Shown here: positions 26,731-36,136 of the stretch, piece by piece
How the letters are laid out: every line of letters starts with the position of its first letter
How positions within the stretch are numbered: the stretch's first letter is position 1
Origin: Cellulomonas sp. 73-92
GTDB taxonomy: Bacteria > Actinomycetota > Actinomycetes > Actinomycetales > Cellulomonadaceae
Assembly (NCBI RefSeq): GCF_001898175.1
Contig: NZ_MKTH01000013.1
Span: forward strand, 62,001 to 126,000
DNA: 64,000 nucleotides
Direction of reading: 5' to 3'
The notes under the pieces: model-generated
Seen by the model: the letters and a program-made list of their open reading frames with translations, nothing else
Databases searched by the model: none
What the model was told of the DNA's origin: nothing
Program-made: the position numbers and the translations under genes

Positions 26731-27192
26731 GGGCTCGCGCTGCTTCTCGTCGTCCTGAGGCGGCACACGGCAGAACCACTCGACGACGAGCCCGACGACG
26801 GCGAGCACCACGGCACCGCCGGCCGCCACCGCTGCGGAGACCGCCCGGCCGCCGTTGGCCGGCATCGCGCTGTCCCCCAGGTACGCGACGACCTGCCCGC
26901 CGTACCAGCCGGTGAGCAGAGCACCCGTGTAGCACGCAGCCTTGGCGAGCACCGCCGTCCGGGCGGCACGGATCGGGTCGAGCCCGGGCCGCTTGCCACG
27001 CAGGAACTGCCGCACCGCCCACCCCATCGCGAACACCACCGCCGCGATGAGGAGCTCGACGACCGCGACCGGCCACGCGACGCGTGGCATGCCCGGTCCC
27101 GAGCGGTCGAGCCGCATGGTGAGCAGGGCGGCCAGCACGCCGACGACGAGGGCGACGCCGACGAGCGTCTCCCAGCGGGTCCGCCGCATCAC
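26701..27192 (-). CDS. DUF3180 membrane protein
   Basis: 163 aa with four hydrophobic helices (about 8-25, 40-60, 85-105, 120-142). The N-terminal MRRTRWETLVGVALVVG start and the RVAWPVAVVELLIAAVV segment fit the actinobacterial DUF3180 family, which regularly follows folK. Its ATG overlaps the folBK stop by four bases. Function unknown. Confidence 0.85.
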   Translation of the reverse strand: MMRRTRWETLVGVALVVGVLAALLTMRLDRSGPGMPRVAWPVAVVELLIAAVVFAMGWAVRQFLRGKRPGLDPIRAARTAVLAKAACYTGALLTGWYGGQVVAYLGDSAMPANGGRAVSAAVAAGGAVVLAVVGLVVEWFCRVPPQDDEKQREPGVTPDPAAS

Positions 27193-29333
27193 GGCTCCCA
27201 GGGCGCGACGACCGGCGTCGCAGCCGTTCCCGTCGGACCCACGGGACGTGCCGGGCTGCTCGGCGGCGCCGCCGGGCCGGTGGACCCCTCAGGGCTCGCG
27301 GGCGCCGCCGGGTCGGCAGGGGCCTCGGAGTCCGCCGGTGCCTGGGCGTCCGGGGGACTCCACGGCTCCAACGGGCTCGCAGGCCTCAACGGCGCTGGCG
27401 TGTCCACCGGTGGCCAGGGGGCAAGCTCTCCCGTCGGGCCCGCCGGCGCGACGTCCGCCGGGGTCCACGGCTCGACCCGACCCGCGGTGCCCGCCGGGTC
27501 CGTCGGGCTCCAGGGCTCCGTCCAGCCCCCTGTGGTCGCGGTCGTCTGGGGAGCTGTCGGCACCGCCGGGAGCCACGGCTCCGGCTGTGCGCCGAGGCTC
27601 GCCGGTGCACCGGTCGCGGGCGCCACCGGTGTGGCCGGCACCGCCGGGATCACCGGGCTCCACAGCGGGACCTGACCTCCCGGTGACGCCGGCATCGCCG
27701 GGCTCGTCGGGATGGCCGACGCCGAGGGCGTCGGGACCGCCGAGGACGCCGGGGTCGCCGGAGGGACCGACGTCACCGAGCTCGGTGGGACCTCGGGCAT
27801 CGCCGGGAGGGGCGGCAGGACCGACATCCCCGGGGCGGGCGGCGGCGCCGACGTCCCGAGAGCAGGCGGCACGACCGGCGCCGCGGGGGCGGGAGGCAGG
27901 ACCGACATCCCCGGAGCGGGCGACAGGCCCGGCATCCCGGGAGCGGGCGGCACGACCGGCATCCCGGGAGCGGGCGGCACGACCGGCATCCCGGGAGCGG
28001 GCGGCACGACCGACATCCCCGGGGCAGGCGGCACGACCGACATCCCCGGGGCTGGCGGCATGACAGACATCCCCGGGGCAGGCGGCACGACCGGCATCCC
28101 GGGGGCAGGCGGCATGGCCGACATCCCCGGGACAACGGGCATCCCCGGGGCGGCGGACGCCGACGCGCTCGCCGTGCGCACCGACGTCGCCGAGCGGACA
28201 GGCACGGCCGGGGTGAGGCGGACCGTATGACCGGCCACGTGACCGCCGCCGCGGCCGCCGGCGGGTGTGGCGCCGGTCGTCGGGATCGGGTCGGTGAGCC
28301 AGTCGAGGGCGAGCCAGCGCACGCCGTCACGGTCCGGCGCGGTCTCGGCGAGCGCGGCGACCGGCCCGCCGCCGAGGCCCGGCAGCACGGCCTCGGGGTC
28401 GGCCTGCGCCCACGGCTGCAGGACGAAGGCGCGCTGGTGCGCCCGGGGATGCGGCAGCTCGAGGTCGTCGGTCACCGCGAGCACGGAGCCGTAGACGATC
28501 ACGTCGATGTCGAGCGTGCGCGGACCCCAGTGCACCGAGCGCTGGCGGCCGTGCGCGTTCTCGATCCCCTGGCACGCGCGCAGCACCTCCCGCGGCGCGA
28601 GCGTGGTGCGCGCCAGCACGACGGCGTTGAGGAAGTCCGGCTGGTCGGGGCCGCCGACCGCGGCCGTGCGCGCCAGGGGCGACACCGCTGTCACCTCGAG
28701 GCCGGAGACCTGCGTGAGCTCGTGCACGGCGGTCCGCAGCGTCTCGGCCACCGGGCCGAGGTTGCCGCCCATCGCCAGCACCACGTCGACGGGGGCGCCC
28801 GGCCGCTCGTCGAGCTGGTCGAGGACGATCTCGCCGTCCACGGCGTCCTCGTCGTCCGGCGCCGCGACGCCGGGCTCGTCGGGCGCCAGGCCGATGGTGG
28901 CATCCGCCTCCCGGTACGGCTCCGCGGCCGGCAGCTTGGCGCGGTCGCGGCGGATCGAGACGGAGACGTCCTCGAACGGGACTTCGACGGGCGCCTGCGG
29001 CTTGTGCACCGTGACGTCGACCGTGTGCACGCCGGGGTCCGCGAGCACCGTGGCGGCGATCCGCTCGGCGACGGTCTCGATGAGCGCGACCGGCTCGCCC
29101 GCGAGGACGGCGTGCACGCGCCGCGCCACGACGCCGTAGTCGACGGTCCGGGCGAGGTCGTCGCCCGCCGCGGCGCGCCGGGTGTCGAGGTGCAGCACGA
29201 CGTCGGCGAGGAACGGCTGGCCCTCGTCCCGCTCGAACTGGTGCACGCCGTGGTGGCCGGTCGCACCGATGCCCGTCAGGGCGACCCGGTCCAGCCGCCT
29301 GCCCTGCTCGTCGACCACCGGCTCGTCACTCAC
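27189..29333 (-). CDS. folBK: dihydroneopterin aldolase / HPPK fusion with repeat tail
   Basis: 714 aa. Residues about 1-130 are FolB (VALTGIGATGHHGVHQFER, TVDYGVVA, ETVAERIA), which makes 6-hydroxymethyldihydropterin. An acidic linker leads to FolK at about 180-345 (AMGGNLGPVAETL, QPDFLNAVV, RTLDIDVIVYG, LPHPRAHQRAFVLQP), which pyrophosphorylates it. About 370 C-terminal residues are Pro/Ala/Gly-rich and include a 9-residue tandem repeat of the PPAPGMPVV type; neither enzyme needs this. Start GTG at 29331-29333 with GGAGGA seven bases upstream, overlapping the folP end by eight bases. Confidence 0.93.
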   Translation of the reverse strand: MSDEPVVDEQGRRLDRVALTGIGATGHHGVHQFERDEGQPFLADVVLHLDTRRAAAGDDLARTVDYGVVARRVHAVLAGEPVALIETVAERIAATVLADPGVHTVDVTVHKPQAPVEVPFEDVSVSIRRDRAKLPAAEPYREADATIGLAPDEPGVAAPDDEDAVDGEIVLDQLDERPGAPVDVVLAMGGNLGPVAETLRTAVHELTQVSGLEVTAVSPLARTAAVGGPDQPDFLNAVVLARTTLAPREVLRACQGIENAHGRQRSVHWGPRTLDIDVIVYGSVLAVTDDLELPHPRAHQRAFVLQPWAQADPEAVLPGLGGGPVAALAETAPDRDGVRWLALDWLTDPIPTTGATPAGGRGGGHVAGHTVRLTPAVPVRSATSVRTASASASAAPGMPVVPGMSAMPPAPGMPVVPPAPGMSVMPPAPGMSVVPPAPGMSVVPPAPGMPVVPPAPGMPVVPPAPGMPGLSPAPGMSVLPPAPAAPVVPPALGTSAPPPAPGMSVLPPLPAMPEVPPSSVTSVPPATPASSAVPTPSASAIPTSPAMPASPGGQVPLWSPVIPAVPATPVAPATGAPASLGAQPEPWLPAVPTAPQTTATTGGWTEPWSPTDPAGTAGRVEPWTPADVAPAGPTGELAPWPPVDTPAPLRPASPLEPWSPPDAQAPADSEAPADPAAPASPEGSTGPAAPPSSPARPVGPTGTAATPVVAPWEP
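27830..28150 (-). repeat. 27-bp in-frame tandem repeats in folBK
   Basis: About eleven to twelve copies of a 27-base unit encoding PPAPGM(P/S)V(V/M/L). Codons vary little between neighbours, which points to recent slippage-driven expansion. Sequence on both sides is also Pro-rich but less regular. Confidence 0.85.
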
Positions 29334-30282
29334 TGGCCGTTCCTCCCGCCACCGGCGCCTCGTCGCGCCCCGCCGTCCTGTCCGTGCAGATCCTGCCGCC
29401 TGCGCCGTGCCACGCGGTAGCCACCCGTACGGCGTGGACGGTACCCCGAACGTCGTGGACGCGGACCGCCCAGGCGCCCGCCGCGGCGACGAGCGCGCTG
29501 ATCGCGTGCGTGGCCTCGTCGCGGTCCAGCGGCGGCGCGAGCGCGCCGTCCGGCGCGGCGAGCAGGTGCCCCAGGAACCGCTTGCGGCTGGCGCCGACGA
29601 GCACCGGGAACCCGTCGCCGACGAGCTCACCGATGCGGGCCAGCAGGGGCCAGTTGCTCGCACCCGCCTTGGCGAAGCCGAGCCCCGGGTCCAGCACCAC
29701 CTGCTCGTCGCGGACCCCGGCCGCCCGCATGGCCTCGACCCGGGCGGCGAGCTCGCGCCGCACGTCGGCGACCACGTCGCCGTAGACGTCGTTGGCGTCC
29801 ATCACGTCGGCGTGCCCGCGCCAGTGCATGGTGACGTAGGCGACGCCGGCCTCGGCCACCACGGCGTACATCTCCTCGTCGGCCAGGCCGCCGGAGACGT
29901 CGTTGACCAGGACCGCGCCCGCGTCCAGCGCCCGACGAGCGACGAGCGCCCGCGTGGTGTCCACCGACACGGCGGCACCGGCCCGCGCGAGCGCCTCGAT
30001 CACGGGCACGACGCGCCGCAGCTCCTCGTCGACCGGCACGCGTGCCGCCCCGGGGCGCGTCGACTCGCCACCGACGTCGAGGATGTCCGCGCCCTCGTCC
30101 AGCAGCGAACGACCGTGGGCCACGGCCGCGCTCGGCTCGAACCAGCGGCCGCCGTCGGAGAACGAGTCCGGGGTGACGTTGACGACGCCCATGACGAGCG
30201 CCCGCCGGCCGTCGCCGAGGTGCCGCAGCCCGACGGGCCCGAGGGGTCCGCCCGGCGCGACGGGGCGCAGACCGCTCGGCAC
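29326..30282 (-). CDS. folP: dihydropteroate synthase
   Basis: Joins the FolK product to p-aminobenzoate; the sulfonamide target. 318 aa; NVTPDSFSDGG, GGESTRPG, the SVDTTRALVA strand, NDVSGG, DPGLGFAK and the phosphate loop GASRKRFLG are intact. Start GTG at 30280-30282, with AGG seven bases upstream; an open frame further upstream overlaps folE and is rejected. Part of folE-folP-folBK. Confidence 0.96.
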   Translation of the reverse strand: MPSGLRPVAPGGPLGPVGLRHLGDGRRALVMGVVNVTPDSFSDGGRWFEPSAAVAHGRSLLDEGADILDVGGESTRPGAARVPVDEELRRVVPVIEALARAGAAVSVDTTRALVARRALDAGAVLVNDVSGGLADEEMYAVVAEAGVAYVTMHWRGHADVMDANDVYGDVVADVRRELAARVEAMRAAGVRDEQVVLDPGLGFAKAGASNWPLLARIGELVGDGFPVLVGASRKRFLGHLLAAPDGALAPPLDRDEATHAISALVAAAGAWAVRVHDVRGTVHAVRVATAWHGAGGRICTDRTAGRDEAPVAGGTASE

Positions 30283-30293
30283 GGCGCGACCTG

Positions 30294-30923
30294 TCAGCGA
30301 CCGAGCACGAGGCTCATGGCCTCGGCGCGGGTGGCGGCGTCGCGCATCTGTCCCCGGACGGCGCTCGTCGTGGTGCGCGACCCCGGCTTGCGCACCCCGC
30401 GCATCGACATGCAGAGGTGCTCGCAGTCCACGACGACGATGACGCCGCTCGGGCGCAGCACCTCCACGAGCGCGTCGGCGATCTGGGTCGTCAGCCGCTC
30501 CTGCACCTGCGGCCGCCGCGCGTACACGTCGACCAGCCGCGCGAGCTTCGACAACCCGGTGATGCGACCGTCCGGGCCGGGGATGTAGCCGACGTGCGCC
30601 ACGCCGTGGAACGGCACCAGGTGGTGCTCGCACGTCGAGTACACCTCGATGTCCCGCACCAGCACCATCTCCTGGTGCCCGAGGTCGAACGTCGTCGTCA
30701 GGGCGTCCTTCGGGTCCATGAACAGGCCGGCGAACATCTCGCGGTAGGCGCGGGCGACGCGGGCGGGCGTGTCGCGCAGCCCCTCGCGCGTCGGGTCCTC
30801 CCCGATCGCGAGCAGCAGCTCGCTGATCGCCGCCTCCACGCGCGCGGCGTCGTACGGGCGCACGGCGCGTCCGTCGCTGGACACCGGCCCGATCACCGAG
30901 ACGGGCTCGTCGGCGGCCGCCAT
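30294..30923 (-). CDS. folE: GTP cyclohydrolase I
   Basis: Converts GTP to dihydroneopterin triphosphate, entering the folate pathway. 209 aa. Zinc ligands Cys and His in [12 protein letters not shown] and the later Cys of [15 protein letters not shown] are present; GYIPG and GLSKLARLV are typical. It starts one base after the ftsH stop region ends, so it is in the ftsH operon. Confidence 0.97.
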   Translation of the reverse strand: MAAADEPVSVIGPVSSDGRAVRPYDAARVEAAISELLLAIGEDPTREGLRDTPARVARAYREMFAGLFMDPKDALTTTFDLGHQEMVLVRDIEVYSTCEHHLVPFHGVAHVGYIPGPDGRITGLSKLARLVDVYARRPQVQERLTTQIADALVEVLRPSGVIVVVDCEHLCMSMRGVRKPGSRTTTSAVRGQMRDAATRAEAMSLVLGR

Positions 30924-30924
30924 G

Positions 30925-32943
30925 TCACACCTGCTCGGCGCCCGCGTCGATGGTCTCGTCGACCTTCTGGCGCCGCTCGCCGTTCTGCCCGTCGACGGAG
31001 CCGTGGCCGTTGAGCGCCGCGGCCTGCTCGGCGGCCGTCAGCACCGGGCCGGCGCCCACCGACCGCTCCTCGCTCGACAGCCACACCTCGCGCTCCGGCC
31101 GCTTGCGGACGTCCGCGAAGATCACCGCGAGCTCCTCGGCGTTGAGCGTCTCCTTCTCCAGGAGGGCGAGCACCAGCCGGTCGAGGAGGTCGCGGTTCTC
31201 CGTCAGCACCGCCCACGCCTCGTCGTGCGCCCGCTCGACGAGCTGGCGGACCTCGACGTCGATGACGGAGGCGACGTCCTCGGAGTAGTCGCGCTGGTGG
31301 CCGACGTCGCGGCCGAGGAACACCTCGGACGACTCCTGGCCCAGCTTGACGGCGCCCAGCGTCGCGCTCATGCCGAACTGCGTGACCATCTTGCGGGCGG
31401 TGTCGGTCGCCTTCTCGATGTCGTTGCTCGCCCCGCTCGTCGGGTCGTGGAACACGAGCTCCTCGGCGACGCGGCCGCCCATCGCGTAGGCCAGCTGGTC
31501 GAGCAGCTCGTTGCGCGTCACGGAGTACTTGTCCTCGAGCGGCATGACCATCGTGTAGCCGAGGGCCCGGCCGCGCGGCAGGATCGTCACCTTCGTCACC
31601 GGGTCGGTGTAGCGCAGCGCCGACGCGACCAGGGCGTGCCCGCCCTCGTGGTACGCGGTGATCTTCTTGTCCTTGTCGCTCATGACGCGCGTGCGCTTCT
31701 GCGGCCCGGCGACGACGCGGTCGATGGCCTCGTCGAGCGCGTGGTCGTCGATGACGCGGGCGCTCTGGCGCGCGGTGAGCAGCGCGGCCTCGTTGAGCAC
31801 GTTGGCCAGGTCCGCGCCGGTGAAGCCGGGCGTGCGACGAGCGACGGCGGTGAGGTCGACGGCCGGGGCCATCGGCTTGCCCTTGGCGTGGACGTTGAGG
31901 ATGTGCTCGCGGCCCTTGAGGTCCGGCGGGTCGACCGCGACCTGCCGGTCGAAGCGCCCGGGACGCAGCAGGGCGGGGTCGAGGATGTCCGGCCGGTTGG
32001 TGGCGGCGATCATGATGACGTTCGTCTTGACGTCGAACCCGTCCATCTCGACGAGCATCTGGTTGAGCGTCTGCTCCCGCTCGTCGTGCCCGCCGCCCAG
32101 GCCCGCGCCGCGGTGGCGGCCGACGGCGTCGATCTCGTCGACGAAGATGATCGCCGGCGCGTTCTGCTTCGCCTGGTCGAACAGGTCACGGACGCGGCTG
32201 GCACCGACGCCGACGAACATCTCGACGAAGTCCGAGCCGGAGATCGAGTAGAACGGGACGCCCGCCTCGCCGGCGACGGCCCGGGCCAGCAGCGTCTTCC
32301 CGGTGCCGGGCGGGCCGTAGAGCAGCACGCCCTTGGGGATCTTGGCGCCGACCGCCTGGAACTTGGCGGGTTCGGAGAGGAACTCCTTGATCTCCTGGAG
32401 CTCCTCGACGGCCTCGTCGACCCCGGCGACGTCGGCGAACGTCACCTGCGGCGACTCCTTGCTGACGAGCTTCGCGCGGGACTTGCCGAAGCTCATCACG
32501 CGGTTGCCGCCACCCTGCATGTTCGACATGAGGAACCAGAACAGCCCCAGGATGATGACGAACGGCAGCAGCAGCCCGAGCAGGCTGGACCACCACGACG
32601 TCTGCGGGTTGACCGCGTCAAAGCCCTTGGCGAGGTCCGCCGACGTCACCGCCTGGACCACCTGCGGACCCATCGGGGCGACGTAGAAGAACTGGACCTG
32701 CTTGCCGTAGTCGTGGCCGTTCTTGGTGAAGTCCGAGGTGAGAGTCAGGTCGACGCGCTGGACGCCGTCGGTGATCCTCGCCTGCTCGACCGTGGTCGGC
32801 TTTGCCGCGAGCAGCGCGAGCCCGTCCGACGCGTCGATCTTCTGGGACGAGGGCGCGTTCAGGGTGCTGAACGCGAGCAGGATCAGCACGATGGCGAGGA
32901 CCACCCAGAGGATCGGTCCGCGGGCGAGGCGCTTGAAGTTCAT
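30925..32943 (-). CDS. ftsH: ATP-dependent zinc metalloprotease FtsH
   Basis: Membrane AAA protease for quality control of membrane and short-lived proteins. 672 aa: N-terminal helix (about 8-25), extracytoplasmic loop, second helix (about 120-140), AAA module with Walker [12 protein letters not shown] (about 207) and Walker [12 protein letters not shown], then the zinc-protease domain with HEGGH motif. The [23 protein letters not shown] region is intact but longer than quoted. Acidic tail ends in [10 protein letters not shown]. First of the ftsH-folE-folP-folBK-DUF3180 run. Confidence 0.97.
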   Translation of the reverse strand: MNFKRLARGPILWVVLAIVLILLAFSTLNAPSSQKIDASDGLALLAAKPTTVEQARITDGVQRVDLTLTSDFTKNGHDYGKQVQFFYVAPMGPQVVQAVTSADLAKGFDAVNPQTSWWSSLLGLLLPFVIILGLFWFLMSNMQGGGNRVMSFGKSRAKLVSKESPQVTFADVAGVDEAVEELQEIKEFLSEPAKFQAVGAKIPKGVLLYGPPGTGKTLLARAVAGEAGVPFYSISGSDFVEMFVGVGASRVRDLFDQAKQNAPAIIFVDEIDAVGRHRGAGLGGGHDEREQTLNQMLVEMDGFDVKTNVIMIAATNRPDILDPALLRPGRFDRQVAVDPPDLKGREHILNVHAKGKPMAPAVDLTAVARRTPGFTGADLANVLNEAALLTARQSARVIDDHALDEAIDRVVAGPQKRTRVMSDKDKKITAYHEGGHALVASALRYTDPVTKVTILPRGRALGYTMVMPLEDKYSVTRNELLDQLAYAMGGRVAEELVFHDPTSGASNDIEKATDTARKMVTQFGMSATLGAVKLGQESSEVFLGRDVGHQRDYSEDVASVIDVEVRQLVERAHDEAWAVLTENRDLLDRLVLALLEKETLNAEELAVIFADVRKRPEREVWLSSEERSVGAGPVLTAAEQAAALNGHGSVDGQNGERRQKVDETIDAGAEQV

Positions 32944-32995
32944 GGGCGATCGGGGCGGGGCCCCTCATCCTCCTGTGTCAGGGACGCTGGCCTCG

Positions 32996-33040
32996 ACGGT
33001 ACACGGACTTTTCAAGGGTTCCCTTGGTGTTCGCCAAGGG
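32996..33040 (-). promoter_or_regulatory. ftsH upstream region with palindrome
   Basis: A TACCGT -10-like hexamer (32996-33001, minus strand) and an inverted repeat CCCTTGG-N6-CCAAGGG (33021-33027/33034-33040), with an extra CAAGGG half at 33013-33018. It could be an operator for ftsH or a hairpin at the end of the hpt transcript; sequence alone does not decide. Confidence 0.5.
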
Positions 33041-33090
33041 CTCACGAGCTCCCCACGCCGCGCGTACGGCGGCCGGGGCCGTCGGTGGCG

Positions 33091-33645
33091 TCAGCCCGCG
33101 TAGACGTGCGGCGCGAGGGTCCCGACGAACGGCAGGTTCCGGTACTTCTCGGCGTAGTCCAGGCCGTAGCCGACGACGAACTCCGAGGGGATGTCGAAAC
33201 CGACGTACTTGACCTCGACGTCGACCTTCGCGGCGTCCGGCTTGCGCAGCAGGGCGGCGACCTCGACGCTCGCCGGGCCGCGCGAGCGCAGGTTGGACAG
33301 CAGCCACGACAGGGTGAGTCCCGAGTCGACGATGTCCTCGACGATGAGCACGTGCCGGCCGATGAGGTCGGTGTCGAGGTCCTTGAGGATGCGGACCACG
33401 CCGCTCGACTTGGTGCCCGAGCCGTACGACGAGACGGCCATCCAGTCCATCTGGATCGGCGTGTGCACGCGGCGCGCCAGGTCGGCCATCACCATGACGG
33501 CGCCCTTGAGCACGCCGACGAGCAGCAGCTCGGTGCCCACGTGGTCGGCGTCGATCTGCGCCGCCATCTCGTCGAGCCGGGCATGCAGCTGCTCCTGCGT
33601 GAGGAGCACGCGCTCCAGGTCCGAGCCCATGTCTGCGGCGTCCAC
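33091..33645 (-). CDS. hpt: hypoxanthine-guanine phosphoribosyltransferase
   Basis: Salvages hypoxanthine and guanine with PRPP. 184 aa; PRPP-binding motif [17 protein letters not shown] and the flexible-loop and N-terminal [16 protein letters not shown] stretches are intact. Start GTG at 33643-33645, 12 bases after tilS; an ATG five codons inside is an alternative. Coupling of tilS-hpt-ftsH is a conserved bacterial arrangement. Confidence 0.96.
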   Translation of the reverse strand: MDAADMGSDLERVLLTQEQLHARLDEMAAQIDADHVGTELLLVGVLKGAVMVMADLARRVHTPIQMDWMAVSSYGSGTKSSGVVRILKDLDTDLIGRHVLIVEDIVDSGLTLSWLLSNLRSRGPASVEVAALLRKPDAAKVDVEVKYVGFDIPSEFVVGYGLDYAEKYRNLPFVGTLAPHVYAG

Positions 33646-33657
33646 CCTGTTACCTGC

Positions 33658-34707
33658 CTACTCCCGTGTCGTCCCTCGCTGCAGGAAGAGCCTGCCACAC
33701 CGCCGGGCCGCCTCCAGCCCGCCGGGAAGCGCCACCGGGCCCTGCCCGTGCCAGCCGACGACGAGCGCGTCGAGCGCGAGCACGTGCGCGCGGCCGAGGG
33801 CACCAGGCGTGGCGCCGGCCGCGAGCGCGGCCGCGTGCAGCGCCGCCCGCCGCAGCCCGTCGGGCGCACCGGCCAGCACGCCGACGTCCCACCCCACGCC
33901 GGCTCCCCCGGCGTCCCCACGTTCGGTCGCCATGGCAGCCACAGGTGCGGTTCCCGCAGCGGGGGAGGTGGCGGCGCGGGCGAGGAGGTCGGCGGCGAGC
34001 TCGTCGAGCGCGTCCGCCTGCTCGCGGGTGAGATCGGCCGTGCGCGCCAGCGCCGCCGTGACGCCGGGGCCGAGCACCTCCTCGAGCGCGGGCATGGCCT
34101 CGCCGCGCACCCGTGACCGGAGGTTGCGTCCGGCCGTGTTGGTCGGGTCGTGCCACGGCTCGAGACCCTGGGCCACGCATGCCTCGAGTGTCTGCGCCCG
34201 GGTGATCCCGAGCAGGGGCCGCCGGTAGGGGCCCGCCACCGGCGCCATGCCCGCGAGCGAGCGCGGCCCCGAGCCGCGGGCCAGCCCCAGCAGCACCGTC
34301 TCCGCCTGGTCGTCGCGCGTGTGGCCCAGGAGGACCGCGGCCGCGCCGGTCTCGTCGGCCACGGCGGACAGCGCCGCGTACCGGGCCTCGCGCGCCGCCG
34401 CCTCCGGGCCGCCCGGCCCGGCCACGGCCACACGCCGCACGACGACCGGGGCCAGGCCCAGCGCCCGGCAGGCCGTGGCGGCGCGGGCCGCGACCTCGTC
34501 GGACGCCGCCTGCAGCGCATGGTCCACGACGACCGCGCCGGCCCGCAGGCCGGCGCGCGGACCGACGAAGGCGAGGCCGGCCGCCAGCGCGAGGGAGTCC
34601 GGGCCGCCGGAGCAGGCGACGAGGACGAGCGAGCCGGCCGGCAGGCCGGCCAGCGCGCGCCGCACCGCCACGCGCACGGCGGCGACGGCGGGTGCGGGAC
34701 CGGTCAC
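33658..34707 (-). CDS. tilS: tRNA(Ile)-lysidine synthetase
   Basis: Modifies C34 of tRNA-Ile(CAU) to lysidine. 349 aa; PP-loop motif [31 protein letters not shown] and PLLGITRAQ are visible. The C-terminal half, which in long homologues binds tRNA, is short as usual in actinobacteria. Start GTG at 34705-34707 with GGGAG nine bases upstream. Confidence 0.94.
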   Translation of the reverse strand: MTGPAPAVAAVRVAVRRALAGLPAGSLVLVACSGGPDSLALAAGLAFVGPRAGLRAGAVVVDHALQAASDEVAARAATACRALGLAPVVVRRVAVAGPGGPEAAAREARYAALSAVADETGAAAVLLGHTRDDQAETVLLGLARGSGPRSLAGMAPVAGPYRRPLLGITRAQTLEACVAQGLEPWHDPTNTAGRNLRSRVRGEAMPALEEVLGPGVTAALARTADLTREQADALDELAADLLARAATSPAAGTAPVAAMATERGDAGGAGVGWDVGVLAGAPDGLRRAALHAAALAAGATPGALGRAHVLALDALVVGWHGQGPVALPGGLEAARRCGRLFLQRGTTRE

Positions 34708-34796
34708 GTGCCCATGCTCCCGGATGACCGCGCCGCGCGCGGCACAGCCCGCCCGTCCCGCGAGCCCGCCGGCTGGGAGCCGGCGCGCGCGGTCGG

Positions 34797-35000
34797 GTGT
34801 GTCGACTCGGTTCGGGCGTGCCCGGCGGGTCCACCGACTCGGGGCGGGTGCGCCCGGCGGGGTCCGCCGACTCGGTGCTTCGGCGCCGGTTCGGTAGATA
34901 GATGCACCGATCCGGCGCGAAACCACCGACGTGGCGCGAGCTGAGACCACCGCGCGGCGCGAAACCACCGACGTGGCGCGGGCGCCGAGATCGACGTGCG
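34797..35000. repeat. two adjacent degenerate tandem arrays between tilS and the DUF2342 gene
   Basis: The gap 34708-35054 (347 bases) has no gene. First array (about 34797-34895): GTGCCCGGCGGGTCCACCGACTCGG-like units of about 33 bases, 2-3 copies. Second array: GGCGCGAAACCACCGACGTG at 34914 and 34956 (42-base period) with a decayed third unit near 34998. The TTCGGCGCCGG motif also occurs in the nadB-nadC gap. Confidence 0.7.
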
Positions 35001-35054
35001 GCGCCGAGGCCACCGGGGTGACCACCAGGCGTGGTGCGCGCGGTGCGCGCGGTG

Positions 35055-36104
35055 TCAGGGGTGGACGCGGGCCACCCAGAGCGACGGGTCGGCGATCTCG
35101 GCCGCGGTTGGCAACGTCTCGGACGACTCCCACACCGCGTCGAACCCCGCCCCGACGCGGTCGCGCACGCCGCGCACGAACGCGGCGCCGTCGCGGTACT
35201 GCGCCAGCTTGAGGTCCATCCCCAGCAGCCGGCGCGCCAGCCCCGCGGGACCGACCGAGGTCGCGGCGGACTGCCGGCGGGCCTCGAACCGGCGCCGGAT
35301 GGTCGCCACCGACGGCACCACCGCGGGCCCCACCTGGTCCATCGTCACGTCGGCATGCCCCTCCATGAGGGCCATCACCGCGCCGACCTCGTCGAACGCC
35401 GCGCGCTGCGGCGGCGACAGCAGGCCGAGCAGCCCGCCGCCCTCCTGCCCCGTGAGCGCCTTCGCGACGGCGCCGACGACCGTCCCGAGGTCGCCCGTGC
35501 CGAACACCTTGTCCGGACCGAGGTCCTCGAGCAGCGACTCCATCCGCCCCCGCAGGTGGGTGGCCAGCCAGGGCGCGACCGCGAACTGGAGCGCGTGCGT
35601 CTGCTCGTGCAGCGCCACCCAGAGGCGGAAGTCGGAGGCGTCCACCTCCAGGCGACGGGCGACCTCGAGCACGTTGGGCGCGACGAGCAGCAGCCGGCCC
35701 TCGGCCGACCCGAAGGGGTCGAACTGGCCGAGCACGCGCCCGGCCAGCAGGGCCAGCACGCCGCCGACCTGCAGCCCCGCGGTCGCCCGCGTCGCGGGCG
35801 ACGTGCGACCGGCCAGCGCGGTCAGCGGCGCCGTCAGCGCCGCCAGCGACTGCGTGTTCCCCTTGGCCCAGCCCGCACGGTCGACGACGAGCACGGGCGC
35901 GGGCCAGCGCGCGCCGTCCGCGGGCTGCAGGCCGGTCACGGCGACGACCTCGTCGGCGGCCCGTGCCGCCACCGCACGCAGCTCGACGACCAGCGTGGCG
36001 AGCTCGTCGTGCGTCCCGGTGGGACCGGGCGGGGCCAGCCGGGCGGCGACCGACGCGGCGAGGTCCCAGTCGACGGGTGCCGTGGCGTCGGCGGAAGCAG
36101 CCAT
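35055..36104 (-). CDS. DUF2342 zinc-dependent metalloprotease-like protein
   Basis: 349 aa from ATG at 36102-36104, with TACGGT seven bases upstream (possible leaderless). HEQTH in [13 protein letters not shown] near residue 170 is the zinc motif; a distal Glu in [10 protein letters not shown] is the likely third ligand. The family is called coenzyme-F420-biosynthesis-associated in annotation, but the function is unproven. It sits between dacB and tilS, the same place as in mycobacteria. Confidence 0.88.
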   Translation of the reverse strand: MAASADATAPVDWDLAASVAARLAPPGPTGTHDELATLVVELRAVAARAADEVVAVTGLQPADGARWPAPVLVVDRAGWAKGNTQSLAALTAPLTALAGRTSPATRATAGLQVGGVLALLAGRVLGQFDPFGSAEGRLLLVAPNVLEVARRLEVDASDFRLWVALHEQTHALQFAVAPWLATHLRGRMESLLEDLGPDKVFGTGDLGTVVGAVAKALTGQEGGGLLGLLSPPQRAAFDEVGAVMALMEGHADVTMDQVGPAVVPSVATIRRRFEARRQSAATSVGPAGLARRLLGMDLKLAQYRDGAAFVRGVRDRVGAGFDAVWESSETLPTAAEIADPSLWVARVHP

Positions 36105-36136
36105 GCCCGCCACCGTAACCGACCCGGCCGAACGGG

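Noticed and set aside
27280..28230. Gly-rich collagen-like plus-strand ORFs
   Set aside because: Antisense of the folBK repeat tail; no ribosome site or upstream signal.
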